From contig CALGAD010000017.1 of the NCBI GenBank assembly GCA_937951955.1, forward strand, positions 1 to 64,000: 64,000 nt of DNA. The letters run 5' to 3'. This DNA is from an uncultured Bacillaceae bacterium. Its GTDB lineage: Bacteria; Bacillota; Bacilli; Bacillales; Caldibacillaceae. Of this stretch, positions 1-8,401 are shown piece after piece; the first letter of the stretch is position 1; each line of letters begins with the position of its first letter. A model generated the notes under the pieces. The model was not told where the DNA came from and searched no databases. It saw only the letters and a program-made list of their open reading frames with translations. Both the position numbers and the translations under genes were made by a program.

Positions 1-124
1 ATTTAAGAGGCGATAATTTTTTCAAGATTAACAAAGCAATCCTTTGACTATTTTAGAAAAAATATCCTTTTTATCTGCATTTGTTAATAGGAATGTCTAC
101 AATCAATGCGAGGAGTGTTAAGTC

Positions 125-325
125 ATGAAATTTGGATTTAGAAAACCGAGCTTGAAGAAATCATTTAAAGCGCGAACAACTGGGAGAGCAAAGCGGAAAA
201 TTAAAAGAGCCCTTATTCCCGGTTATGGTAAAAAAGGCATGGGATGGATAAAAAATCCAAAACGAGCAGCCTATAATAAAATCTATCGAAAAACGACAAA
301 ATCGATTTTTGATCTTTTTAAATAA
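125..325 (+). CDS. small, very basic hypothetical protein (66 aa)
   Basis: The ATG at 125 is preceded by GAGGAG at 110-115, which gives a normal ribosome binding site. The product is 66 residues long and about one third Lys/Arg. It has no cysteine, no signal peptide and no membrane segment. A central Gly/Lys patch (IPGYGKKGMG, residues about 31-40) separates two basic arms. The composition suggests nucleic-acid or anionic-surface binding, but this is inference only. I recall similar short basic proteins annotated as hypothetical or phage-associated in Bacillus, but no family can be named with confidence. No partner gene is visible; the left neighbour lies outside the window. Confidence 0.6.
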   Translation: MKFGFRKPSLKKSFKARTTGRAKRKIKRALIPGYGKKGMGWIKNPKRAAYNKIYRKTTKSIFDLFK

Positions 326-524
326 CCAAATTGATTTTGAATATCTTTCGTCAAATCGATCATTATATGGATCTTAAAATAAAATTATTGACATAGACAT
401 AGATGTTGTTTTGCCTTAGATCGAGTTGCAACATTTACTCCTATTTCCTGCCAGTAGCCCCGTTTTTAAAATCGTGCGTTCCATTACTAACTTTTCTCAC
501 ATTTTTAAAGTAACCAAAACTTAT

Positions 525-559
525 CAAAAATCCCGGAGTCCTCTTTCTAACTCCGGGAT
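525..559 (-). terminator. rho-independent terminator of the oxidoreductase gene
   Basis: Inverted repeat ATCCCGGAGT / ACTCCGGGAT (530-539 and 550-559) with a 10-nt loop. On the minus strand it is followed by a T-run, placing it just after the stop of the gene at 587-1540. Confidence 0.85.
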
Positions 560-586
560 CATTTCATTTTGAAACGCAGTTCGATT

Positions 587-1540
587 TTATTGATTCACTT
601 CGGCTGTCAATAATTTTATTGTGCTCTTAGAAATTTCATGCGTATTGATAGATGAGGATATTTGTCCATTTTTCACACAATCAATAAATTCTTTAAGCTC
701 ATAATACATCGTTGGAAACTCATGTTCAACCGATAAATCCTCTACTTTTCCATTGCGATATCGAATGGTCGCCTTTTTCGGATCAGAAATACGATCAATT
801 TCGATTACACCGTTTTCTCCCTGGATTTCACTCGGTAAGAAAGAGTCCATAATTTTCGAATACATGAGGACTGCTTCAAAGGAATCATAGTTCAAAATCA
901 TGCTGCCCATGCCTTCCGCCCCGGTGTACAGTAAATAGTTGTTTTTCAATACAGATTTCGGTTCGCCAACTAAATGCAGTAGTGGTGCAATACAATATAC
1001 GCCGAGATCCATGTGGGCACCATTTCCTAACTCCGGTTTAAAGGCATTTTCAACGATGCCTTCTTTTAACTTATCGTACCGGGATGAGTATTGATTGTAG
1101 TGGAAAACAATTCTGCGCAATGTGCCGATTTTATCAAGATTCTTTTTCACATTAAGAAATGTTGGTGTCACCGTGGATTTCATGGCTTCCATAAATGTCG
1201 TATTATACTTCTTCGCTGTTGCAATGACTTCTTCCATCTCTTCTACTGAGGTGACGGCCGGTTTTTCACATAATACGTGAATTCCGTTTTGCATGGCCAA
1301 AATGCTTTGGGGAGCATGTAGTTTATTCGGTGATGCAATATAAACAGCATCGATGTTCCCGCTTTGATACATTTCTTCCAGATCGGTATAGACGTGTTTT
1401 ACACCATATTTTTCCGCAAACTCTTTTCCTCTTTCCATTGTCCGGGAATAAACAGCCCCGATGGAAAATTCCGGATGATGTTTTGCAGCGTTAAGAAAAC
1501 GATCGGTGATCCAATTCGTACCGATAATACCAAATCTCAT
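587..1540 (-). CDS. Gfo/Idh/MocA-family NAD(P)-dependent oxidoreductase
   Basis: This 317-residue protein opens with a Rossmann nucleotide-binding strand (FGIIGTNWI, with the GxGxxx pattern slightly altered). It carries the family signature CEKPAV at about residues 91-96, whose lysine is catalytic in this family, and then the alpha/beta substrate domain typical of inositol- or glucose-fructose-oxidoreductase-like enzymes. The HMDLGVY segment near residue 176 fits the usual Asp/His active-site region. Family members oxidise or reduce hydroxyls of sugars, cyclitols or related compounds in the cytoplasm; the substrate cannot be read from sequence. The ATG at 1540 has a good GGAGGG site upstream. 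It is a single-gene unit closed by its own terminator. Confidence 0.88.
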   Translation of the reverse strand: MRFGIIGTNWITDRFLNAAKHHPEFSIGAVYSRTMERGKEFAEKYGVKHVYTDLEEMYQSGNIDAVYIASPNKLHAPQSILAMQNGIHVLCEKPAVTSVEEMEEVIATAKKYNTTFMEAMKSTVTPTFLNVKKNLDKIGTLRRIVFHYNQYSSRYDKLKEGIVENAFKPELGNGAHMDLGVYCIAPLLHLVGEPKSVLKNNYLLYTGAEGMGSMILNYDSFEAVLMYSKIMDSFLPSEIQGENGVIEIDRISDPKKATIRYRNGKVEDLSVEHEFPTMYYELKEFIDCVKNGQISSSINTHEISKSTIKLLTAEVNQ

Positions 1541-1893
1541 TCACATTCCCTCCATTTTCCGGTGATCTCATAAAATTAAGACAACCCTGTTCCTGAGAAA
1601 GCATCATGTATTTCTAAAAAGAGATGAATTTTTCAAGCGGAAAACAACTTGCAGCATTACTGCAACGTTATACTTTTATAGGAAAATCCATCGTATTTTA
1701 TACACAGTAATTTTATTATAGCGAAAAACTTAACATATTTCCTTATAAAATTAAAATGCTAACAATATTAATTTTCGAGCGGTGCCTAACCTAGCTTTAG
1801 AAGACTCTATATCGGCTGTTTTTGTCTTGTTCACTAGTGGAAAAGGAGTATTTTAACCATTCCCATTTGAAAGATTGTGAAAAAAGATAATTC

Positions 1894-2061
1894 TTTCGCA
1901 GTTTTATAAGTAATTTTTGCGAAAAATGAATGTTATTTCGTTTTTATACTATCTAATTTCACGAGTTTAATCCATCGTTTCGCCAAACTAGTTCTTCCTT
2001 TCGCCAAATTCATTCTTACTCTCGGGATTCTCTACCGGACTTTCGCCTATTTGACAAGAAA
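1894..2061. repeat. decayed tandem array, eight 21-bp units
   Basis: Within the gene-free stretch 1541-2143 the motif TTTCGCC or a variant recurs in strict 21-bp register at 1894, 1915, 1936, 1957, 1978, 1999, 2020 and 2041. The units at 1978 and 1999 share TTTCGCCAAA; the unit at 2020 is the most altered (TCTCGGGAT). Read as codons, the best units give heptads starting Phe-Arg-Gln, but stop codons interrupt the frame, so the array is not a gene. It lies between two genes on the same strand. The remainder of the gap is AT-rich with no recognisable feature apart from the terminator at 2106. Confidence 0.65.
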
Positions 2062-2105
2062 ATTTGGCTTCTGCTTTCAGCCTTATCTTGATTTAAAGAT
2101 TCAAA

Positions 2106-2136
2106 AGGCCTCTCTCCACTTGCAGGAGAAAGGCCT
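2106..2136 (-). terminator. terminator of the M3 peptidase gene
   Basis: Stem AGGCCT-CTCTCC pairs with GGAGAA-AGGCCT around a 7-nt loop just beyond the stop at 2144. The minus strand continues into a short T-run. Confidence 0.8.
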
Positions 2137-2143
2137 CTAACGA

Positions 2144-3961
2144 TTATTGATTGATAACTTCTTCCGTTAAGCGAATAAATTCTTCTGCATCTTTTGCAGC
2201 AATTTGGATTCCTGCTTCCCAGAAAGCGGTTTTCGTCAAGTCTACTCCTAAATGTTTCATCGCTAAATCTTCCACTTTCATTGAACCGGTGTCCCGGAGT
2301 AATGCGATGTATTTTTCTTCAAAGCCCGCGGGATTTTTTAAGTATTCTGCATAAATGCCTAAACTAAACAAATACCCGAAAGTGTACGGGAAATTATAAA
2401 ACGGCACTTCGTCAATAAAGAAATGCAATTTACTGCACCAGAAATGGGGATGATAACTCGCCAGCGCATCACAATACGCTTCTTTTTGGGCATTCAGCAT
2501 TAATTCGTTGAGACGTGGCACCGAAACAAATCCTTTTTGTCGTTCTTCATAAAACGCCTTTTCAAATAGAAAACGGGCATGAATATTTAAAAACATCGCT
2601 GTGGCATTTTCCAGTTTCGAGTTTAACAAAGTAATTTTTTCCTCTTTTGTTTTGGCATTTGCGACCGTAGCGTTCCAGATGATTGTCTCTGCAAATGTGC
2701 TCGCTGTCTCCGCCACGTTCATCGCGTAATGTTGATTTAGCCGCGGCAGGTCATTCATTACATGAGAGTGGAAAGCATGGCCTAGTTCGTGGGCTAACGT
2801 GCTCACATCATTCGCAGAACCCGTAAAAGTCATAAAAATTCGGGACTCTTTCATTTCCGGTAATTCCGTACAATAGCCACCGGGGCTTTTATTCGGTCGG
2901 TCTTCCGCTTCCACCCAGCGATTCTGTAAAGCATGTTCAGCGAAAGATGCCAATTTCGGTCCAAAGGTTGCAAAGTTTTCTATGATAAAATCGCAAGCTT
3001 CATCATAAGTAAAACGCGGAGGCTCTTGATCGCCAATTGCCACAGGAGCATCCACATCTTGCCAGCCCAGCTTTTCCATACCTAACACTTTTGCCTTTTG
3101 CTTTAATAATTTTACAAACGGCTGTTTATTGTTGCTTACCGCTTCCCACATGGCATCAAGCGTTTCCCGGCTCATCCGGTTATATTCCAGCGGCTCTTCT
3201 AAAAAGTCGTCATATTTGTGGAACTTTTGCACAGATAAGCGGAAACCGTCTAAATGGTTTAACGTATCCGCAAAAATTGGGGCATACTTTGCCCAGGCTG
3301 CTTCCCAGTTTTCAAACAACTGTTTCCGTACTTCTGGATCAGGATCAGCATACATCCGGTTCATGGCCTGTCCCACGGATAGCTCTGTTGTTTTTCCGTC
3401 TTTATCGGTAAAAGGAATGGTCATGATTGAAATAACGGTATCATACAACCTGCTCCAGGCTGTTTGTCCATCTTTATTTAATTCCGTAATAATTTTTTCC
3501 TCTGCTTCTGACAATAAGCGTTTCCCTTCATCACGTATTTCATTTAATACGAAGGAAACTTCTTGTAATTTTTCATCCTGTAAAAACTTCTGCCAATTTT
3601 GATCGGGAATTGCGACAAATTTTTTCTGAAGAAGCTTTACTAGCTTTTCAATATCACTCGATAAATTAATCACTTGTTCCATGACCACATTGGCGTATTC
3701 ATCATCCATGTATGCATCACGGCACATCTGCACAAAGGTCCCTGCTTGTTGCAGTCCCTTTTCTATGACCTCGTATTGCTCTAATATAGTATGTAAAGGT
3801 TCTGGCGAAGCATTAGCAGTAAAGTCCCATCCATGAATAAGTGCAGCGAATTCTTCAATTTGCGACTCGATGTTTTTTAATTTTTCTTGTAATTGGGGAG
3901 ATTTCGTACCTCCGGGAAAAATGGCATCTAAATCCCATGTATCAACATACTTCACAAGCAT
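2144..3961 (-). CDS. M3B-family oligoendopeptidase
   Basis: This 605-residue zinc metallopeptidase has the thermolysin-type motif HELGHAFH at about residues 389-396 and a downstream Glu in the NVAETASTFAE segment that completes the zinc site in M3 enzymes. The length matches family M3B (PepF-like) and is close to the second B. subtilis M3 enzyme, YusX, from memory. M3B enzymes cut short peptides in the cytoplasm. There is no signal peptide. The start ATG at 3961 follows AAAGGAGCTG, a close ribosome binding site. A second, distinct M3B gene (pepF) is at 47982-49802, so this is one of two paralogues. The terminator at 2106 makes it a single-gene unit. Confidence 0.9.
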   Translation of the reverse strand: MLVKYVDTWDLDAIFPGGTKSPQLQEKLKNIESQIEEFAALIHGWDFTANASPEPLHTILEQYEVIEKGLQQAGTFVQMCRDAYMDDEYANVVMEQVINLSSDIEKLVKLLQKKFVAIPDQNWQKFLQDEKLQEVSFVLNEIRDEGKRLLSEAEEKIITELNKDGQTAWSRLYDTVISIMTIPFTDKDGKTTELSVGQAMNRMYADPDPEVRKQLFENWEAAWAKYAPIFADTLNHLDGFRLSVQKFHKYDDFLEEPLEYNRMSRETLDAMWEAVSNNKQPFVKLLKQKAKVLGMEKLGWQDVDAPVAIGDQEPPRFTYDEACDFIIENFATFGPKLASFAEHALQNRWVEAEDRPNKSPGGYCTELPEMKESRIFMTFTGSANDVSTLAHELGHAFHSHVMNDLPRLNQHYAMNVAETASTFAETIIWNATVANAKTKEEKITLLNSKLENATAMFLNIHARFLFEKAFYEERQKGFVSVPRLNELMLNAQKEAYCDALASYHPHFWCSKLHFFIDEVPFYNFPYTFGYLFSLGIYAEYLKNPAGFEEKYIALLRDTGSMKVEDLAMKHLGVDLTKTAFWEAGIQIAAKDAEEFIRLTEEVINQ

Positions 3962-4437
3962 CAGCTCCTTTTTATATTTAAAAAATTATATATTCATCGA
4001 TATAACTCGATACCTCGAAAACTTTTTTGAGAAAGATGATTCCGAATATTTTGTTATTTGAATCATTGAATATATGATTATTTTACTCCTTTCTCCTGCA
4101 AAAGCCAATTATTGCAAATTTCCCACCAAACCGTCATTTGCCAATGATAATCATATGTCGGTTTTAAATACCATACACCAGCTTTTGCTTTGCCTTACAT
4201 TAAGCAGAACTTCCTGAGTGACAACACGGCACTTTCGGCAAGCATCTACGCTCGTTTTGTTGTTGCCGATCTAAAATTTATGTTGTTTACTTAATGGGAG
4301 TATAGAGAGTTTACTATTATATTTTGAACTGCCGAAAAATAAACCACTTTTCCTAAAAAAGGTATTGTTTGCAAAAGAAAAACATGGTATTGTATTTAAC
4401 AATATACATTTTTTCACGTTAAAGGGTGGGGATAGAC
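3962..4437. other. gene-free stretch between divergent genes
   Basis: AT-rich spacer of about 475 bp separating the M3 peptidase (minus) and the HD protein (plus); it must hold both promoters. A possible sigma-A promoter for the HD gene (TTGCAA near 4370 with TATTTA about 18 nt downstream) is weak. A short stem CGGCAA/TTGCCG near 4237-4270 has no T-run. Nothing else is recognisable. Confidence 0.4.
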
Positions 4438-4971
4438 ATGAGGCATGTTACTTTGGAACAACTGTTCAACGAACCAACTTTTCAAAAATACGTTTGTCGA
4501 TCCGGGTTGGCCCACGCGATTGCGGTTGCAGAAAATGCTTTTGAAATCGCGCTGAAGAAAAACGTGAATGTAGATTTGGCGGCAAAAGCCGGACTTTTAC
4601 ACGATATTGGTCATTACACCTGGTACCATGAAAATGGAGAATGGGACTACGTTCAATACCGGGAAAATGATATTCATGCTATCAAAGGGGCTAGCCGTGC
4701 CCATGAACTGTTAGTTCGTTGCGGTGAGGATTTGCGAAATGCAAAACAAATTGCCATTGCTATTCTCCTCCATACCGACTCCTATTTACCGGAAGGGACC
4801 CTGCATCTGGAACCTTTGCAAAAAGTAGTCGCTGAAGCGGATACGATGGATGAAGAGCCCGGCGGTCTTCATCATTACCGGAAAATCGACAAAAATGAAG
4901 CCTTAAAAAGAATCCGGAAACTTGATGCGAAAATCGATCAATGTTTAATCTCTTTATCTCCAATCTATTAA
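4438..4971 (+). CDS. HD-domain metal-dependent phosphohydrolase
   Basis: The protein has 177 residues from the ATG at 4438, which sits a good distance after AAAGGGTGGGG. A GTG at 4426 is in frame but would overlap that site. The HD-superfamily metal ligands are visible: His in SGLAHA, the doublet HDIGHY (about residues 53-58), a later His in ENDIHAIKGA and the Asp in LLHTDSY. The fold hydrolyses phosphomonoesters or phosphodiesters of nucleotides; the substrate is unknown. It is a soluble, single-gene unit followed by a terminator. It resembles small stand-alone HD hydrolases of Bacillus, but I do not recognise a named gene. Confidence 0.8.
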   Translation: MRHVTLEQLFNEPTFQKYVCRSGLAHAIAVAENAFEIALKKNVNVDLAAKAGLLHDIGHYTWYHENGEWDYVQYRENDIHAIKGASRAHELLVRCGEDLRNAKQIAIAILLHTDSYLPEGTLHLEPLQKVVAEADTMDEEPGGLHHYRKIDKNEALKRIRKLDAKIDQCLISLSPIY

Positions 4972-4992
4972 GATCGATCCCTTAAATCAAAT

Positions 4993-5019
4993 CGGGTTTA
5001 TAGCCCGTTTTCTTTTTTT
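4993..5019 (+). terminator. terminator of the HD-domain gene
   Basis: Short stem CGGG/CCCG around a 7-nt loop, followed directly by TTTTCTTTTTTT. Confidence 0.7.
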
Positions 5020-5315
5020 CATAACCGATTATCTAATACCTCAACCTGCGATATTTGCCACCATCGTTTATCCACAAAAAACTTTTTTCAAGAGACTATT
5101 TTCAATAGTAAACTACGAAAGATTCTATTTTATTATTTGATATGCCCTAAATCGTAACATCATTCTCTTCCAATGCTTCCATATGTGATCATGTAAACTT
5201 CTACCCTGAAATTTTTTTACTGAATACCCTGTCCTCTAGCCAATCGCTTTTATTTGTACCATAAATTCAAATTGTTTATAATATTCTGTAAGCAAATAAT
5301 AATGGGAGGAATAGT

Positions 5316-6776
5316 ATGGGAGCGATTGTGGATGTCGTATACAATTTGATCTGGAACCCGGTGATGATTGTATTTATCATCATAGTCGGTGTAGTATTTT
5401 CGTTTATGACAAGATTTCTCCAAATAAGACTGATTAAAGATATGGTCCAGCAAATGTTCAAAGGCAAAAGTTCGCAAGCCGGGGTTTCTTCCTTCCAGGC
5501 CTTTGCTATGGCACTGGGGAATCGGGTTGGAACCGGAAACATAGCAGGGGTTGCTACCGCTATCGCCTATGGCGGACCGGGCTCTGTATTCTGGATGTGG
5601 GTCATTGCCTTTTTTGGTGCAGCAACCGCCTATGTGGAATCGACTTTAGGTCAAATTTATAAAACGAAACAAGACGGAGAATATCGCGGGGGTCCTGCAT
5701 ATTACATTGAAAATGGCATCGGCTGGCGCTGGTTTGGCATATTTTTCGCTGTATGTACCGCCTTTTCCACCGCTATTTTGATGCCCGGTGTCCAGGCCAA
5801 TGCCATTGCCTCAAGTATTTTGCAAGCGTTTTCTGTCAAAAAATGGATTACTGGTTTGTTTGTCATTGTCTTACTCGGTTTTATCATTTTTGGCGGACTG
5901 AAACGTATTGCATACACAGCCCAATTAATCGTTCCCTTTATGTCCGTTATTTATATTTTAGTAGCTTTAATTATTATGATCATGAATGTTGAAAAAATCC
6001 CTGAAGTATTCGGACTTATTTTTTCCAGTGCTTTCGGTGCTAATGAAGTTTTCGGGGGTATTCTCGGGAGTGCCGTTTCCTGGGGTGTTCAGCGTGGAGT
6101 TTATTCTAACGAAGCAGGACAGGGTTCCGGACCGCACCACTCTTCAGCAGCTGAGGTATCCCATCCCGCAAAACAGGGTCTTGTTCAAGCATTTTCCGTC
6201 TATATCGATACGCTACTCGTTTGTTCAGCGACTGCCTTTATCATTCTATTTTCCGGAACGTACAATGTGTATCATCCTGATCAAGAAACAATTTATATAC
6301 AAAACATTGATGAATCCGTTGAAGTAGGTCCGAACTATACACAACTGGCCATTGACGAAAATCTATCCGGTTTCGGTTCACCATTTATCGCTATCTCCTT
6401 ATTCTTATTTGCTTTCACCACAATCATGGCTTACTATTACATGGCTGAAGTAAACATTGCTTATTTAATGAGGAAGCGAAATAAAAAATTGATTATGTTT
6501 TTCTTAAAAATTTTCTTCCTGGCAGCCACCTTCTACGGTACGATCCGTGAAGCACAGCTTGCCTGGAAATTTGGCGATATCGGTGTCGGCCTAATGGTTT
6601 GGATTAACTTGATCGCCATCGTGATCCTTTTCAGACCGGCCATCCAGGCATTAAAAGATTACGAGGAACAGAAAAAAGCCGGGCTGGACCCAGTATACAA
6701 TTCTACGAAACTAGGTGTCAAAAATGCGGACTACTGGAAAGATGGATACCAGGGGGATAATGAAGAAGTCTCTTAA
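5316..6776 (+). CDS. alanine/glycine:Na+ symporter (AGCS family)
   Basis: This is a 486-residue polytopic membrane protein with about ten or more hydrophobic segments. The AGCS hallmarks are present: ALGNRVGTGNIAGVATAI near residues 67-84, the GGPAYYIENG motif, and GVQRGVYSNEAGQGSGPHHSSAAE around residues 257-280. Known members (AlsT, DagA) take up alanine or glycine with sodium at the cytoplasmic membrane. The start ATG at 5316 follows GGGAGGAATAGT. The C-terminal 40 residues are charged and cytosolic by inference. It is monocistronic, with about 340 bp of AT-rich spacer upstream that holds the previous gene's terminator and nothing else I recognise. Confidence 0.93.
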   Translation: MGAIVDVVYNLIWNPVMIVFIIIVGVVFSFMTRFLQIRLIKDMVQQMFKGKSSQAGVSSFQAFAMALGNRVGTGNIAGVATAIAYGGPGSVFWMWVIAFFGAATAYVESTLGQIYKTKQDGEYRGGPAYYIENGIGWRWFGIFFAVCTAFSTAILMPGVQANAIASSILQAFSVKKWITGLFVIVLLGFIIFGGLKRIAYTAQLIVPFMSVIYILVALIIMIMNVEKIPEVFGLIFSSAFGANEVFGGILGSAVSWGVQRGVYSNEAGQGSGPHHSSAAEVSHPAKQGLVQAFSVYIDTLLVCSATAFIILFSGTYNVYHPDQETIYIQNIDESVEVGPNYTQLAIDENLSGFGSPFIAISLFLFAFTTIMAYYYMAEVNIAYLMRKRNKKLIMFFLKIFFLAATFYGTIREAQLAWKFGDIGVGLMVWINLIAIVILFRPAIQALKDYEEQKKAGLDPVYNSTKLGVKNADYWKDGYQGDNEEVS

Positions 6777-7182
6777 ATAATAACGGCAAAATCCAGCAAA
6801 AAATATTGCTGCATATCACAAAAAGATGTGTTTCAGGAATTGTTAACAAGTTTCTCTATCAGAAAAATTATCGATCCGGGCAGTGGAGTAGGAAAATGGT
6901 TTATCTACTCCCTGCCTTTTTTCTCACACAATGTCCAAATAAAAATAGTCCGACATCAGCCGGACCTGGTCAAATATATAAAAAAGGAAGAAGTGTGAAT
7001 GTGATTTATTTCACATATTTAGTATATCAAATTATGACCATTTGTCAATATGCGCGATTATGGTAATTTACGCGCCTTATTATCAATAAAATCCCTTCAT
7101 CTTCCCTATGCAAAATAAGTTAACGATATGAAAACCGTACCAAATACCCTTTTCAATTTCTGTAGCTTTTAGTAAACTTTAT
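6777..7182. other. gene-free stretch before the HPr kinase paralogue
   Basis: AT-rich spacer. A weak hairpin (CCAGCA/TGCTG near 6792-6814) lacks a T-run, and GTCCG/CGGAC near 6949-6966 is also not followed by T's, so the end of the symporter transcript is not clear. The cre site at 7183 is the only strong element. Confidence 0.4.
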
Positions 7183-7196
7183 TGTAAGCGCTAACA
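7183..7196 (+). promoter_or_regulatory. cre site (CcpA operator)
   Basis: TGTAAGCGCTAACA matches the catabolite-responsive element consensus TGWAARCGYTWNCW at all 14 positions. It lies 160 bp upstream of the HPr kinase paralogue start. A -10-like TAGAAT at about 7243 is downstream of it, which would place the site upstream of the core promoter, a position used for CcpA activation as well as repression. CcpA itself is not in the window. Confidence 0.75.
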
Positions 7197-7356
7197 TTTT
7201 CTTGGGAAAATCGTAGTTAATAACACTTTTTCGCTCACTCTGGTAGAATGATTCTTATAAAAATAAAACTTATCGTATCATCTCAAATTTACGATTATTT
7301 ACCTTTCAATTTTAATACAATATGAATAAGTTAAACAGAGAGGATTGTGTTTTACA

Positions 7357-8271
7357 ATGAAAGCGATCAATGTTCAGGATATAGTGGAAAACTTTTCTCT
7401 GGAGGTACTGGCTGGTGGCGATCATTTAGACCGGAAAATTTTTCAGCCGCGTACGCATCGACCCGGTCTTGAATTCATCGGGTATTTTGACTATTTCCCG
7501 ATGGAACAAGTACAGATACTCGGTAAAAAAGAAATTACATATTTGCATAAATTAGACCGTGAAGAACGAAGTCGGAGTATCGGAAATGTGGTTAAATACC
7601 ATCCACCCTGTTTTATCGTAACAAGCGGCCAGGTAGGGCTCGAATATTTAATTAAATTTTGTACACAGGAAGGTATCCCTTTACTCCGAACGAAGGAAAA
7701 CACGGATGAATTTATCGATAAATTAAATATTTACTTGACGAAAAAACTCGCACCAGAAATGTCGATTCATGGTGTCTGCATGAATGTGTTCGGGATCGGT
7801 ATTTTGCTACGGGGAAAATCCGGTATTGGCAAAAGTGAAACCGCCCATACTTTATTAGGGCGGGGACACCGACTCGTATCCGATGATGTCGTTGTGCTCA
7901 AAAAAATCAGCTCCCAGACGATTCTCGGAACCCATAATCAAACGAATAAAGAATTTCTAGCTTTAAGAAGCATCGGCTTATTGAATGTTGTCCGGGTTTA
8001 TGGCAGAAAAGCATTCCAGGAAGAAACGAGAATATCCCTCGATATTGAGCTGGTCGAATGGGAAGAAAATGATCTAAATAATGAACTCATCATTGAACAA
8101 AAATATAAGGAGTATCTAGGTGTAAAAATCCCGCATGTGCAAATTCAAGTGCAGCCCGGTCGGGATATTGCCGGACTCGTGGAAGCGGCGGTCAACAACT
8201 GGTACTTGATTAATCAGGGCTATAATGCTGCCGAGGATTTTTTTCAGCGGATTGAAGAACAAAATCATTAA
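7357..8271 (+). CDS. hprK: HPr kinase/phosphorylase paralogue (divergent)
   Basis: This protein of about 304 residues has both HprK domains: an N-terminal domain (about 1-125) and a C-terminal P-loop kinase domain. It keeps the SIHG histidine, the P-loop GKSGIGKSETA (about residues 150-160), GHRLVSDD, and the late QPGRDIA motif. The family signature normally reads LEIRGLGIIN; here it is LALRSIGLLN, so the conserved Glu and Gly are replaced. Canonical HprK phosphorylates HPr on Ser-46 and lies next to lgt; here there is no lgt neighbour, so this is probably a second copy. I prefer the ATG at 7357 over the in-frame TTG at 7345, which overlaps the AGAGAGG site. The perfect cre site upstream suggests CcpA control. 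Whether it acts on HPr, Crh or another protein is unknown. Confidence 0.85.
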   Translation: MKAINVQDIVENFSLEVLAGGDHLDRKIFQPRTHRPGLEFIGYFDYFPMEQVQILGKKEITYLHKLDREERSRSIGNVVKYHPPCFIVTSGQVGLEYLIKFCTQEGIPLLRTKENTDEFIDKLNIYLTKKLAPEMSIHGVCMNVFGIGILLRGKSGIGKSETAHTLLGRGHRLVSDDVVVLKKISSQTILGTHNQTNKEFLALRSIGLLNVVRVYGRKAFQEETRISLDIELVEWEENDLNNELIIEQKYKEYLGVKIPHVQIQVQPGRDIAGLVEAAVNNWYLINQGYNAAEDFFQRIEEQNH

Positions 8272-8343
8272 ATAAAAAATGTACCGGCATCATTTCATTT
8301 TTACCTTCTGTTACAAATCAATCGTGATATTCCAAAAAAATTT

Positions 8344-8372
8344 CAAGGCAAATGGATTATCCATTTGCCTTG
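8344..8372. terminator. bidirectional terminator between convergent genes
   Basis: A near-perfect 14-bp stem (CAAGGCAAATGGAT and its complement) sits between the plus-strand HPr kinase paralogue and the minus-strand endopeptidase. Short A- and T-rich flanks could serve both directions. Confidence 0.75.
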
Positions 8373-8401
8373 TATTTATCCCGTTCATGTATTCGATTTT
8401 C

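Noticed and set aside
3037..3602. Two long plus-strand frames opposite the M3 peptidase gene
   Set aside because: They are antisense shadows with no ribosome binding site and no domain, and the minus-strand gene is a clear peptidase.
4144..4160. Fur-box-like TGATAATCAT in the 3962-4437 spacer
   Set aside because: Only one half of the Fur dyad is present, and neither flanking gene is an iron gene.
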